Source: Bacteroidales bacterium
GTDB lineage: Bacteria; Bacteroidota; Bacteroidia; Bacteroidales; UBA932
DNA length: 63,457 nucleotides
Reading direction: 5' to 3'
NCBI GenBank assembly: GCA_017631875.1
Contig: JAGBSL010000011.1
Span: forward strand, 1-63,457
The notes beneath the pieces were generated by a model. That model did no database searches. It had not been told where the DNA came from and saw only the letters and a list, made by a program, of their open reading frames with translations. Of this stretch, positions 24,561-33,977 are shown one piece after another. Both the position numbers and the translations under genes were made by a program. How positions within the stretch are numbered: position 1 is the stretch's first letter; every line of letters starts with the position of its first letter.

Positions 24561-25625
24561 ATGAAAAGGATCTTATTGATGGGGCTGCTGATCGCGGCGT
24601 GTGATGTCATCGGACCGGATGACCAGAGTAAAGGTGAGCTGAGGGTGTCGTTTGCGAAGGACGCCGTTACAAGAAACGTATCTGAAATTCCGGATACCGG
24701 TGAGTTTATTCTCAGTATAACCGATTCGAAGGGCGGAACGGTATATTCGGGCAGATATGATGCATGCCCTGAGGTGCTGGAGGTGCCTTCCGGGAACTAT
24801 GATGTCAAGGTCTTGTCACATGAATTCAAGAAGCCTGCGTTTTCGTCACCGCAGTTTGGAGATGAGCAGTGTGTGAACGTGCCCGCAGGCGGGGTGGCTG
24901 AAGTAAAGCTGATGTGCGAGCAGGTGAACTGTGGTGTACGTCTTAACGTGTCTCCTGACTTTCTGACTGCGTATCCTGATGGGGTACTCTTTCTTAAATC
25001 TTCTGATGGCAAGCTGCTGTACGGATATTCCGAGAAACGCTATGCTTATTTCCGACCTGGAAACGTCTCTCTTGTCCTCAGTGATGGGGGAGCGGATGAG
25101 GTTTTGATGACCAGAAGCCTGCAGGCGCGTCAGATGCTGGTTCTTAAAGTTAATGTAGCTCAGATCCCTGATGAACCTGATCCGGAAACGCAGTATGCGA
25201 AGGTGTCTGTTGCGGTGGATACAACCAGGAACTGGGTCAGTGATACATACGAAATAGGTGGTGCGGATGCCGTTGGAACTTCGGTGGAAGAAGCTATGAC
25301 GGTGGCTCAGGCAAGGACCTCAGCCGGTGCTGAAGATGTCTGGATCAGCGGGTATATTGTAGGTGGTGACCTGTCATCTTCATCAGCGTCTTTTGCTGCT
25401 CCGTTCAAGTCTCGTACGAATATCGTAATCGGTCCTAAATCAACCACTTCCAACCGGTTTTCATGTCTGTCCGTCCAGCTCCCGTCAGGTCAGTTGCGTG
25501 AGACGTTGAATCTCGTGGATAATCCCGATAACCATGGCCGGAAGATATTGCTGAAAGGTAATGTCGTGGAGGCATATTATGGTATGCCTGGAGTCAAGAA
25601 TATCACAGACTTTGAGCTCCGATGA
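24561..25625 (+). CDS. DUF4493/DUF6359-like surface lipoprotein
   Basis: A 354-residue lipoprotein with the short leader MKRILLMGLLIAAC (Cys14). Residues about 20-210 resemble DUF4493: ELRVSFAKDAVTR, FILSITDSKGGTVYSGRY and LEVPSGNYDVKVLSHE, a fimbrillin-like beta fold. Residues about 235-350 resemble DUF6359: GTSVEEAMTVAQARTSAGAEDVWISGYIVGG, then FELR at the end, an OB-like domain seen in many Bacteroidales surface proteins. It overlaps the next gene by four bases (ATGA), so the two are co-translated. A role in a surface filament is inferred from the partner. Confidence 0.7.
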   Translation: MKRILLMGLLIAACDVIGPDDQSKGELRVSFAKDAVTRNVSEIPDTGEFILSITDSKGGTVYSGRYDACPEVLEVPSGNYDVKVLSHEFKKPAFSSPQFGDEQCVNVPAGGVAEVKLMCEQVNCGVRLNVSPDFLTAYPDGVLFLKSSDGKLLYGYSEKRYAYFRPGNVSLVLSDGGADEVLMTRSLQARQMLVLKVNVAQIPDEPDPETQYAKVSVAVDTTRNWVSDTYEIGGADAVGTSVEEAMTVAQARTSAGAEDVWISGYIVGGDLSSSSASFAAPFKSRTNIVIGPKSTTSNRFSCLSVQLPSGQLRETLNLVDNPDNHGRKILLKGNVVEAYYGMPGVKNITDFELR

Positions 25626-28468
25626 GGCGTTTTCTATTATGGCTTTCTTTCGCCGTGACGGGATGTGTGGCGGAAATCGGCCTGCCGGAAGATGAGGGGC
25701 AGTTACAGGCTGGAGCGGTCGAGGTTGTTTTGGATATTTCACTCGGGGCGTCCTGTAAGAGCAGTTTGTCCGTAGACGAGTATAGGATTGCGAATCTAGA
25801 TCTCGTGATATATCGTGATGGTGTTCTTGAATATAGTGAATATATACCTTCCATGGCTCTAAACCTGAAGGTACGTCTGATGGAAGGAGCCGAATACGAT
25901 ATCTACGTGGTGGCAAATGCAGGAGACTTGCCTGGTTTTGCCCGCGAGGATGAGTTTAGAGAGAATTGCCTTTATGCCATAGATGAAATATCTGACCTAC
26001 AAGGACCTATGCCGATGGCTTGGAGCCGGTCCGGAATCAAGGCCAGAGAAGGAATGGGTATAATCATGGTGCAGCTTGAAAGGCTTGCGGCAAAGATAAC
26101 GCTTTCTTTGGATAAGGACGTGCTGGAAGGATTGAATGTGACTTCAGCGCGACTCTGCCAATGTGCATCTGTGGTAAGGCCATTTAAGGATACTGGCACG
26201 AGGGGAAGCCGGGTCTCATTGCCGGAGGAGGTGATTCCGGGTGACCGGGCAACTGAGGATGACCTTTCGATACTGAATGGTGGCGGATCAGTCGTGTTCT
26301 ATGCTTTGGAGAATTGTCAGGGAGTCCTGCTCCCTGACAATATATCTCCGGCGGGAAAGGTGCCGGAGGAAGTGGGACCGGCAGCGGATCTGTGTACTTA
26401 TCTGGAGGTTGCAGGAGTTTTTGGGGATGCTGCGTTTCTTGAAGGTGAGGTCGTTTATCGCTTCTATCTTGGTCTGGACGCGTGTACGAGCTTCGACGTT
26501 CCTGGAAATTCGAGTATAGATGTGACGCTGCAACTTACTGGAGCTGGACTGCATGAGGTTTCTTGGCGTGTCGATGCGGATGTCTCAGTAAGAGAAGGAT
26601 ATGCATGGGGATCCGTTGTGCGTGGTTTGCATGATGTTGATGATCTGTATGTGGGGGAGAAGTTCCGGTATCAGGTTGAGGTCTCGGATGAGATTCTGTC
26701 TTATATTGGAGGTGACGCGTCTGTGTGCAGCCTGTGGTTGGATTCTGAGCAAGGAGCGTTGGAGTTTTCGGCATTGGAGGGAGAGGGTAATGTCTATGCA
26801 TGTGACGTCGACTGTCGCAAGTCAGCGTCAGGTCGGCTGTATCTACTCGGTCCGGACGGAGAGCGGCTGGCTACCCTTAGTCAGGATGTCAGTGTGAGGC
26901 TTCCTAAGCTCGTGTTCTCGGAAGATCGTTATACGGATGATAATGTTCCTGTAGAAGGTCTTGCATATATGCCGGAATGCGTGATAAACGGTTCTCCTGT
27001 AAGGGCTTATCTGTATCTGATCGATAGTTCCGGACGGAACCTCAATTCATCCGGGGCGTATGGTTTCGATATCGGTGCATTCCGCTTCGATGTTGCAGGA
27101 GTGGAGGCACATAGTGAGTTGGACGGATCGTTTTCGTCGTCTTTTGTCAAGGGTGCCGAGTGCTCGGGAGGATATGCTTATGAACTGCTTTTGTCGTGCA
27201 GGAATGACGGGGGAGACTATGCCGCTGCATGCGCCCTTGCGGAGGCTTACAGTGAAGGACGCAGGCTCGACGTGCAGGTAAAGGATAATGCAAACGTGCT
27301 GTCAGGGAAGTGCGGAATAGGTATCGGGATTCATCCCGTGACATTGACTCTGGTGGATAACCGCTGGGCAGGTTATCATCCGACTCAACTGTCTGTAATT
27401 GTGGAGAATGAGTCCGAATTGCCTTTAGAGATATCTGTGTGCCAGATGATAGATACCAATAACGACTGGTCTTCTTCGGAGATGACTACCGCGTTGAGGC
27501 GATATGTCGAGTTGAACCTTACACGTGAGAGCATCGCTTATGTCACGGGAAGTGTCTGCGCTCACGGTCAGTCGGCATATGTGTCCTCGTCTGATGTCGA
27601 ATGTGTCGGCAGTGGTGTTTTTGCACTTGAAGGCATTGATACTGAGGATATAATGAAATCGTTGGTGTATGATAAGCTGGGCAATGACAGGATGTATCAC
27701 CTTGTGGATGTTACAGCTGGGGGATTCCGGATCCATGGGGCGGATGTGAGCCTTGTCAATGCCTTGAGTGACGGGTCGTCGCTGTATGATACGATATATC
27801 TGTCGGATTGGGACAGCAAGGGTGTGTGGCTGTTCAGCAACGGAGAACAGATATTGTCTCCAGGCAATTATCTGATGCACTTTCCAAAGCTTTCTCCGTT
27901 GAATGTCAAGCGTTTGAGACAGAGATATGCGGAGAATCCGAAAGTCGGACTTACTTTGTGGTATGACAATGGTGTTTTTCGAGGCTATTCTTCTTATGCC
28001 CAAGGCGTCGCTTACGGTCTGAAGATGACTCTTCGTTGGCATGGAACGGTCCAAGGATATGTGCAGACAGACCCTCAGGGAATCTGGGGTTCTCCGCAGG
28101 ACCACTACTGCACGGCTACTTTCGATAAAACTCTCAAAGGGGTGCCTCTTGCGAGCTTTCAGGATTATGTTTCAGTGGATGGCGGTGCAGTAAAGGCCGC
28201 GATGGATGCCATATATGCCCAGACCTTCGAGGATAAGAGTGATGGAAAGAAATTCGGCCATTCGGCCCACCCTGTGTCCATGGAGTGCAATGTGGATGTT
28301 TTCGTTGAGGGTGAAAACGGGGAGGAACTCTATCCTATGCGTGTTTCTTGGGAGTATCCTTATGTCCCGTATTACCACGCTCAGGACGCGACGACATATA
28401 CTTGTCAGATGACTCAGAACATTCCTCGTTTCACTATGGTCCATGTGGCGAAAAAATCGTCCGAATGA
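25622..28468 (+). CDS. Large DUF4906-type lipoprotein
   Basis: A 948-residue exported lipoprotein (lipobox VTGC, Cys14). The N-terminal 330 residues align by eye with the DUF4906-type protein at 6073-7395: LDLVIYRDGVLEY, LERLAAKITLSLD, VVFYALENCQGVLLP, VVYRFYLGLDACTSFDVPGN and SWRVD. The rest, about 600 residues, is beta-rich with HPVTLTLVDNRWAGYHPTQ and ends without a known sorting tail. Such proteins are thought to be tip or stalk components of Bacteroidales fimbriae. No fimbrillin gene with the usual short major-subunit form follows. Confidence 0.7.
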   Translation: MRRFLLWLSFAVTGCVAEIGLPEDEGQLQAGAVEVVLDISLGASCKSSLSVDEYRIANLDLVIYRDGVLEYSEYIPSMALNLKVRLMEGAEYDIYVVANAGDLPGFAREDEFRENCLYAIDEISDLQGPMPMAWSRSGIKAREGMGIIMVQLERLAAKITLSLDKDVLEGLNVTSARLCQCASVVRPFKDTGTRGSRVSLPEEVIPGDRATEDDLSILNGGGSVVFYALENCQGVLLPDNISPAGKVPEEVGPAADLCTYLEVAGVFGDAAFLEGEVVYRFYLGLDACTSFDVPGNSSIDVTLQLTGAGLHEVSWRVDADVSVREGYAWGSVVRGLHDVDDLYVGEKFRYQVEVSDEILSYIGGDASVCSLWLDSEQGALEFSALEGEGNVYACDVDCRKSASGRLYLLGPDGERLATLSQDVSVRLPKLVFSEDRYTDDNVPVEGLAYMPECVINGSPVRAYLYLIDSSGRNLNSSGAYGFDIGAFRFDVAGVEAHSELDGSFSSSFVKGAECSGGYAYELLLSCRNDGGDYAAACALAEAYSEGRRLDVQVKDNANVLSGKCGIGIGIHPVTLTLVDNRWAGYHPTQLSVIVENESELPLEISVCQMIDTNNDWSSSEMTTALRRYVELNLTRESIAYVTGSVCAHGQSAYVSSSDVECVGSGVFALEGIDTEDIMKSLVYDKLGNDRMYHLVDVTAGGFRIHGADVSLVNALSDGSSLYDTIYLSDWDSKGVWLFSNGEQILSPGNYLMHFPKLSPLNVKRLRQRYAENPKVGLTLWYDNGVFRGYSSYAQGVAYGLKMTLRWHGTVQGYVQTDPQGIWGSPQDHYCTATFDKTLKGVPLASFQDYVSVDGGAVKAAMDAIYAQTFEDKSDGKKFGHSAHPVSMECNVDVFVEGENGEELYPMRVSWEYPYVPYYHAQDATTYTCQMTQNIPRFTMVHVAKKSSE

Positions 28469-28491
28469 TAAAATCAAAGAGGGTTGAAGCA

Positions 28492-28523
28492 CTTGTGTTA
28501 TAATGAAATATGAGTTATCTTTG
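28492..28523 (+). promoter_or_regulatory. Promoter of the SusCD-subtilase operon
   Basis: CTTG (28492-28495), a 20-nt spacer and TATCTTTG (28516-28523) fit the Bacteroidetes consensus well. The start codon of susC is 32 bp downstream of the -7 element. Confidence 0.8.
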
Positions 28524-28554
28524 CGCGTTTTTGAATAAACCCAAAAGATAATAC

Positions 28555-31494
28555 ATGAAGAATATCAAGTTTTTAATCCTTTCAGTCATCATTATGGCGG
28601 GATCCTTGTGCGCTCATGCGCAAGGACTGGTCAAGGTGTCCGGAGTGGTCACCTCTGCCGAGGACGGTCTGCCGATGATGGGTGTGGGAGTGATGGCGGG
28701 TCCCGGTAACGGCGTGATCACGTCCCTCGATGGAGACTATGTCATCGAGGTCGCTCCCGGAACGGAACTTACATTTTCAAGCATCGGCTTCGTGGATGAG
28801 AAGGTCGTGGTACCTTCTGTAGCTGAGTTCACACACAATGTGGTGATGCAGCCCGAAAGCCTGAAGCTTGACGATGTGGTTGTGATTGCGTACGGAGTGC
28901 GCAAGAAGGGAACCGTCGCCGGTTCCGTGTCGACAGTCAAGTCCGAGAAGCTGGAGAATACTCCTACAGCGGCATTCGACCAGGCCCTCCAGGGTCAGGT
29001 TGCCGGACTGACGGTCCTTTCGAACACAGGTGAGCCGAGTGCTTCCGCTACCATGACGATCCGAGGTACCAACTCGATCAATTCGGGTACTGCGCCTCTG
29101 TACATCCTGGACGGCGTTGAGATCTCTGCTGCAGACTTCAACACCATCAACCCGGCCGACATCGAGAGCATGTCAGTGCTCAAGGACGCATCGTCGACAT
29201 CGATCTATGGTGCCCGTGCGGCAAACGGTGTGATCGTGATCACGACAAAGCGCGGACGCAACATGGACCGTCCGAACATCAACTACAGGATGCAGCTGGG
29301 ATGGTCGGCCATGGCCCATGGAAACTGGGACCTAATGAACACTGCTGAGCGTATCCAGTACGAGAAGGAGATCGGCATGACCGCAGGCCAGAACTATGAC
29401 TATCTCTCGAAGATAGATGTCAACTGGATGGATGTCGTGTTTAACGATGCGGCGATGCTCCAGAGCCATGAGATTGCGATTTCCGGTGCGACAGACAAGA
29501 CAAACTATTACATGTCAGGAGGATACTACGATCAGGAGGGTATTGCTCCGGGTTCGCTGTTCGAGCGTTATTCGATGCGTTTCAACTTCGAGCACCGCAT
29601 GGCGGAGTGGCTCAAGATGGGAAGCAACACCATGTTCAACTACCAGAACATCCAGCAGGCTGACGAGGGATCGTATGCTCTGGTGACCCCTATCTCGGCA
29701 TCCCGATTCATGCTTCCGTATTGGAATCCTTTCAAGGCGGACGGAAGCCTCGCCTCAGTCAATGACGGATCATGGAAGGGACAGGGACAGAACCCTATGG
29801 AGTGGCTCGAGAACAACCCTCTGTCATTCAAGAAATACAAGGTCTTCACTACGATGTTCGCGGAGATGAACCTTTACAGGAACCTTGTATTCAAGACTCA
29901 GTTCGGTGTGGACTTCTCGCATTCGACCGGCTTCAGCCAGTCATTCCCAAGCTATGCGCCTAATCAGGGCATCGGCTCTGCTTCCCGCAGCTCGACAGAC
30001 GGAATGAACCTTCAGTGGACCAACACACTGACCTACAGACTGAACATTGACGATATCCATGACCTGAACTTCCTCCTCGGACACGAGTGGCAGGACTACC
30101 ATTACGAGAGGTTCAGTGTCGGAACTACCGGTCAGACAAATGATAAGCTCACCGACATATCGACCGGAACAAGAGCCACATCATGGGACAGTACGGCTTC
30201 GTCTGACTATTCGCGTGTGTCGTTCTTCGGTCGTGCCGAATATAGCTTCGCAGACAAGTATTATGCGGAGGCCTCTCTTAGAACAGACGGCTCGTCACGT
30301 TTTGGAAAGAACAACCGTTGGGGTCTTTTCGGTGCAGTCGGATTCATGTGGAACATGAGGAACGAGGACTTCCTCTTCGATGCACGTGAGTGGCTCACAA
30401 ATGCCCAGATGTCATTCAGCTCTGGTACTTCAGGTAACTCGGAGATTCCTAACTATGAGCACCTTGCATTGATAGCTGGTGGAGCTGACTACTCAGGTGA
30501 TTCGGGTGTGGCCCCTGCCCAGCCGGGTAACGAGAACCTCACTTGGGAGAATACATGGACCAACAACCTCGGATTCCATTTCGGTTTCTGGAACAGGCTT
30601 AATGCAGATCTCGAGCTCTATGCCAAGAGGACTACAGATATGCTCATGTCGGTTCCTCTGTCATATGCACAGTCAAACGGTTACGGATACATGTGGGACA
30701 ATGTGGGAGCGATGGTGAACCTCGGAGCCGAGATCAATGTCAATGCGACCGTGCTCCAGATCCGTGACTTCTCATGGAACCTCAATGCCAACGTCAGCTA
30801 CAACCACAACCGTATCGTTGAGCTTTATAACGGAGTTCAGGAGTACGAGCTTTCCAACACGAATACAAAGCTTGTAGTGGGACATCCTCTGGGAGAGTTC
30901 TACATCAACAGATATGCTGGAGTCAACCCTGCAAACGGTGATGCGCTCTGGTATGACAAGAACGGAAACATCACAAACGAGCTCCGTGATGAGGACAAGG
31001 TGCTCATCGGCAAGACCTTCCATGCACCATGGCAGGGCGGTTTCGGAACATCGTTCTCGTGGAAGGGCCTCAGCCTCGCAGCCCAGTTCAGCTGGGTGGG
31101 TGACCGCTGGATGATCAACAACGACCGTTACTTCGACGAGTCGAACGGCCGCTTCGCTTCATACAACCAGTCACGCCGTCTGCTTGAGCGCTGGAAGAAT
31201 CCTGGTGACATCACCGACATTCCGCGTCACGGAGTGTACACCGAGTTTGACAGCCGCCTTCTCGAGGATGCTTCCTTCCTTCGTCTGAAGAACCTCATGC
31301 TGTCATATTCTCTTCCTGCAGAACTTCTCAGGAAGACTGTTGTGATCAGAGGTCTGAGGGTTTACGCCCAGGCGCAGAACCTGTTGACTTTCACGAACTT
31401 CTCAGGTCTGGATCCAGAGGGAACCAGCAATCTTTATGCGGCACAGTATCCTATGTCCCGTCAGTTTACTTTCGGTCTTGACCTGATGTTCTAA
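28555..31494 (+). CDS. SusC-type TonB-dependent outer-membrane transporter
   Basis: Imports oligomeric nutrients across the outer membrane using TonB energy, with the SusD partner as a lid. The 979-residue protein has a signal peptide (ending AHAQG), a carboxypeptidase-like regulatory domain (VSGVVTSAEDGLPMMGVGV), the SusC-type plug motif LDDVVVIAYGVRKKGTVAGS, the plug (ALQGQVAGLTVLSNTGEPS, IRGTNSINSGTAPLYILDGV) and a long beta-barrel ending in an aromatic residue (FTFGLDLMF). No ECF sigma/anti-sigma pair or HTCS regulator adjoins it. The rest of the operon points to protein-derived substrates rather than a glycan. Confidence 0.96.
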   Translation: MKNIKFLILSVIIMAGSLCAHAQGLVKVSGVVTSAEDGLPMMGVGVMAGPGNGVITSLDGDYVIEVAPGTELTFSSIGFVDEKVVVPSVAEFTHNVVMQPESLKLDDVVVIAYGVRKKGTVAGSVSTVKSEKLENTPTAAFDQALQGQVAGLTVLSNTGEPSASATMTIRGTNSINSGTAPLYILDGVEISAADFNTINPADIESMSVLKDASSTSIYGARAANGVIVITTKRGRNMDRPNINYRMQLGWSAMAHGNWDLMNTAERIQYEKEIGMTAGQNYDYLSKIDVNWMDVVFNDAAMLQSHEIAISGATDKTNYYMSGGYYDQEGIAPGSLFERYSMRFNFEHRMAEWLKMGSNTMFNYQNIQQADEGSYALVTPISASRFMLPYWNPFKADGSLASVNDGSWKGQGQNPMEWLENNPLSFKKYKVFTTMFAEMNLYRNLVFKTQFGVDFSHSTGFSQSFPSYAPNQGIGSASRSSTDGMNLQWTNTLTYRLNIDDIHDLNFLLGHEWQDYHYERFSVGTTGQTNDKLTDISTGTRATSWDSTASSDYSRVSFFGRAEYSFADKYYAEASLRTDGSSRFGKNNRWGLFGAVGFMWNMRNEDFLFDAREWLTNAQMSFSSGTSGNSEIPNYEHLALIAGGADYSGDSGVAPAQPGNENLTWENTWTNNLGFHFGFWNRLNADLELYAKRTTDMLMSVPLSYAQSNGYGYMWDNVGAMVNLGAEINVNATVLQIRDFSWNLNANVSYNHNRIVELYNGVQEYELSNTNTKLVVGHPLGEFYINRYAGVNPANGDALWYDKNGNITNELRDEDKVLIGKTFHAPWQGGFGTSFSWKGLSLAAQFSWVGDRWMINNDRYFDESNGRFASYNQSRRLLERWKNPGDITDIPRHGVYTEFDSRLLEDASFLRLKNLMLSYSLPAELLRKTVVIRGLRVYAQAQNLLTFTNFSGLDPEGTSNLYAAQYPMSRQFTFGLDLMF

Positions 31495-31498
31495 AGCT

Positions 31499-33043
31499 AT
31501 GGAAATGATGAAGAAAACATACATGATAATTGCGAGGATCGCAGCAGTTACCGCTGTTGTCCTGGGTCTTTCGTCCTGCCTTGAAAAGCTTCCTGCGGAT
31601 GCGATTCATGAGTCAGAGGCGATGAAGACCTTCGAGGATGCCGAGCAGACCCTTACGGGAATTTATTCGGCATACATGAGCAGTTCCCTTTATAGCGGTT
31701 ACCTGACATTGCTTCCTGACATTCAGGCAGATCTGGTGCATGCCGTGGAGGGTAACTCTAATACCTACGGAAGCATCTGGCAGTGGGACATCCGTCCTAC
31801 CACAAGAGAGGTAGAGGGTGTCTACGGCGGACTTTACAGGGTGATCGGACGATGCAACTTCTATCTTGATCAGGTCGATGAGCTTCGTGCCGGATTCACC
31901 GATGACGACAGCATCACCTATCTGGATTACTACACAGGTGAGGTGCTTTGTGCAAGAGCCATGGCATACTCTGAGCTGATCAAGTGCTTCTGTAAGGCCT
32001 ACACTCCTGAAACTGCTGATGAAGAGCAGGGCGGTGTGGCAATAGACAGCACATACTTCGGAGCAAAGCCTCTGAAGCGTTCTACACTTAGAGAGTCATA
32101 TGAGTTCGTTCTCCGTGACCTCAAGAAGGCAGAAGAACTTCTTGAAGATGCTCCATATGGCTACAGCTCACCATATTTCACATATGCGGCAGCAAACGCC
32201 ATCCATGCCAGAACTGCTCTCTACATGCAGGACTGGGATGCAGCCATAGAGTATTCGACAAGACTCATCGAGGACGAGGCGTATGCCCTGTCTACAGCCG
32301 CGACTTATACTACAGGTGTAAGCCCGATTACAGGTGCGCAGAAGGCCTATAGCTTTATCGACTACATGTGGACCAACGACCTTTCTACAGAGGTCATCTG
32401 GATGGTGGACTACACCATTACTTCTTATGGTGGAGCCCTTGGCCAGTCATTCCTGAACTTCAACAATGACTATGTCTACTACTATCCTGACTATGTGCCT
32501 TCGCAGTGGGTTCTTGACCTGTATGCAGGCAACGACGCCAGATATGGAGCATACTTTACGACTCTGCAGACAGGATATCCGCATGGCCTCACATGGCCTC
32601 TGCTTACCAAATATTATGGTAACGAGGAATTCCTTGCCAATATCATCTTCCATGTCAGCAAGCCTAAGCCGCTTCGTCTTGGCGAGCAGTACCTGATCCG
32701 TGCAGAGGCATATTGCATGAAGAATCAGTACTCGCAGGCATCTGCTGACCTTACAAGTCTTCTTGCGGCAAGACACTCGGGCAATGCGTCGGCATCTCTG
32801 AATGCGTCGAACTGGCAGGAGGCGATCTCGCAGGAGAGGGTAAAGGAACTCTACATGGAAGGATTCCGTCTGCAGGACCTCAAGCGCTGGAACATGGGAT
32901 TCGAGAGGACTCCTCAGACTGCAGCTCCGGAAGAGGGCAGCTCCCTGAAGATCGAGGCCGGATACCATCGCTTCGTATGGCCTATCCCGCAGAACGATAT
33001 CGAGGCTCCGGGTTCGCAGATCAGACAGAATCCGGGATATTAA
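31499..33043 (+). CDS. SusD/RagB-type nutrient-binding lipoprotein
   Basis: Surface lipoprotein of 514 residues that covers the SusC pore and binds substrate. The lipobox is LSSC (about Cys27). Typical SusD features are present: TFEDAEQTLTGIYSAYMSS, the TPR-like helices around CARAMAYSELIKCFCKAYTPE, RLGEQYLIRAEAYCMKNQY and VKELYMEGFRLQDLKRWNMGF, then FVWPIPQNDIEAPGSQIRQNPGY at the C-terminus. Four bases separate it from susC. Start MEMMKK or the MMKK three codons later are both possible. Confidence 0.95.
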   Translation: MEMMKKTYMIIARIAAVTAVVLGLSSCLEKLPADAIHESEAMKTFEDAEQTLTGIYSAYMSSSLYSGYLTLLPDIQADLVHAVEGNSNTYGSIWQWDIRPTTREVEGVYGGLYRVIGRCNFYLDQVDELRAGFTDDDSITYLDYYTGEVLCARAMAYSELIKCFCKAYTPETADEEQGGVAIDSTYFGAKPLKRSTLRESYEFVLRDLKKAEELLEDAPYGYSSPYFTYAAANAIHARTALYMQDWDAAIEYSTRLIEDEAYALSTAATYTTGVSPITGAQKAYSFIDYMWTNDLSTEVIWMVDYTITSYGGALGQSFLNFNNDYVYYYPDYVPSQWVLDLYAGNDARYGAYFTTLQTGYPHGLTWPLLTKYYGNEEFLANIIFHVSKPKPLRLGEQYLIRAEAYCMKNQYSQASADLTSLLAARHSGNASASLNASNWQEAISQERVKELYMEGFRLQDLKRWNMGFERTPQTAAPEEGSSLKIEAGYHRFVWPIPQNDIEAPGSQIRQNPGY

Positions 33044-33050
33044 TACAGGC

Positions 33051-33959
33051 ATGCATATGAAGAAGTATTTGATATATATTACACTCGCTTTCGCGGCAAT
33101 GCTGACGGCTTCGTCGTGCCACGAGAGATATGTGACATATGACGATGCGGAGTATGTCATGTTCGCCGACACCATAGCGACCTATCCGGTGCAGCAGGAT
33201 GTCGAGTATTTCAGCATACCGGTCGTGTCGACAGTTACACGCGATTATGACCGTACTTTCGGTGTGGAGATCGTCGATAAGGGCAACAACGCCATCGAGG
33301 GCCTGCACTACCGTCTGCAGTCCAACACCGTGACCATCAAGGCAGGGGAGACCCGTGCCGATGTGATGGTGCATGGCATCTATGACAACATCGAGGCAGA
33401 GGATCAGCTCAGATTCCAGCTCCGTCTGGTAATGGATGATAAACTTGTTATGCCTCTATATGGAAAGGACACCAAGGCAGTCCTCATGAAGGCTTGTCCG
33501 TTCGACATCAACGCCTTCACAGGCTATTGTGTGTTCACATCCATGTTCCTCTATGACTACAGCATCACAGGCTCGTACCAGAGGCTCGTGTACACAGAGA
33601 AACATCCGACGGAGGAGAACACCATCATCTGCCGCAACTGGCTCAATGACGGTTACGACGTGACCATGAAGTTCCATCCTGAGGATCCGCTCAAGCGTGT
33701 GGTGACTATGGACGAGGGCCAGGTGGCAAGTGACGAGGGTTCGTTCTTCGGAACAGCGCACGGTGACGACAAGATCCTTGTAAGGAGCAGCAACCTCAAT
33801 GAGTCGCTGTTCTTCACATGCGGAAGCTACCTCTATCTCTGGGCTGAGATCTATGTCGAGAACCTTGGCGAACCAGTAGGAACAGTTGGCCACTTCTATA
33901 ATATTATGGAGTGGATCAGCGATGAAGAGGCTGAAAGGCTTAAGAGAGAAGGAATGTAA
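33051..33959 (+). CDS. DUF4843/DUF4984-like lipoprotein of a SusCD operon
   Basis: A 302-residue lipoprotein (lipobox ASSC) immediately after susD, the usual place for auxiliary surface-binding proteins. The N-terminal half has the DUF4843/Calx-beta-like pattern: YVMFADTIATYPVQ, FSIPVVSTVTRDYDRTFGVEIVD, AIEGLHYRLQSNTVTIKAGE. The C-terminal half (YCVFTSMFLYDYSITGSYQRLVY to the end) resembles DUF4984. No catalytic motif is visible. A substrate-binding role is inferred from position only. Confidence 0.65.
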   Translation: MHMKKYLIYITLAFAAMLTASSCHERYVTYDDAEYVMFADTIATYPVQQDVEYFSIPVVSTVTRDYDRTFGVEIVDKGNNAIEGLHYRLQSNTVTIKAGETRADVMVHGIYDNIEAEDQLRFQLRLVMDDKLVMPLYGKDTKAVLMKACPFDINAFTGYCVFTSMFLYDYSITGSYQRLVYTEKHPTEENTIICRNWLNDGYDVTMKFHPEDPLKRVVTMDEGQVASDEGSFFGTAHGDDKILVRSSNLNESLFFTCGSYLYLWAEIYVENLGEPVGTVGHFYNIMEWISDEEAERLKREGM

Positions 33960-33977
33960 AACGAACGATAACAGATT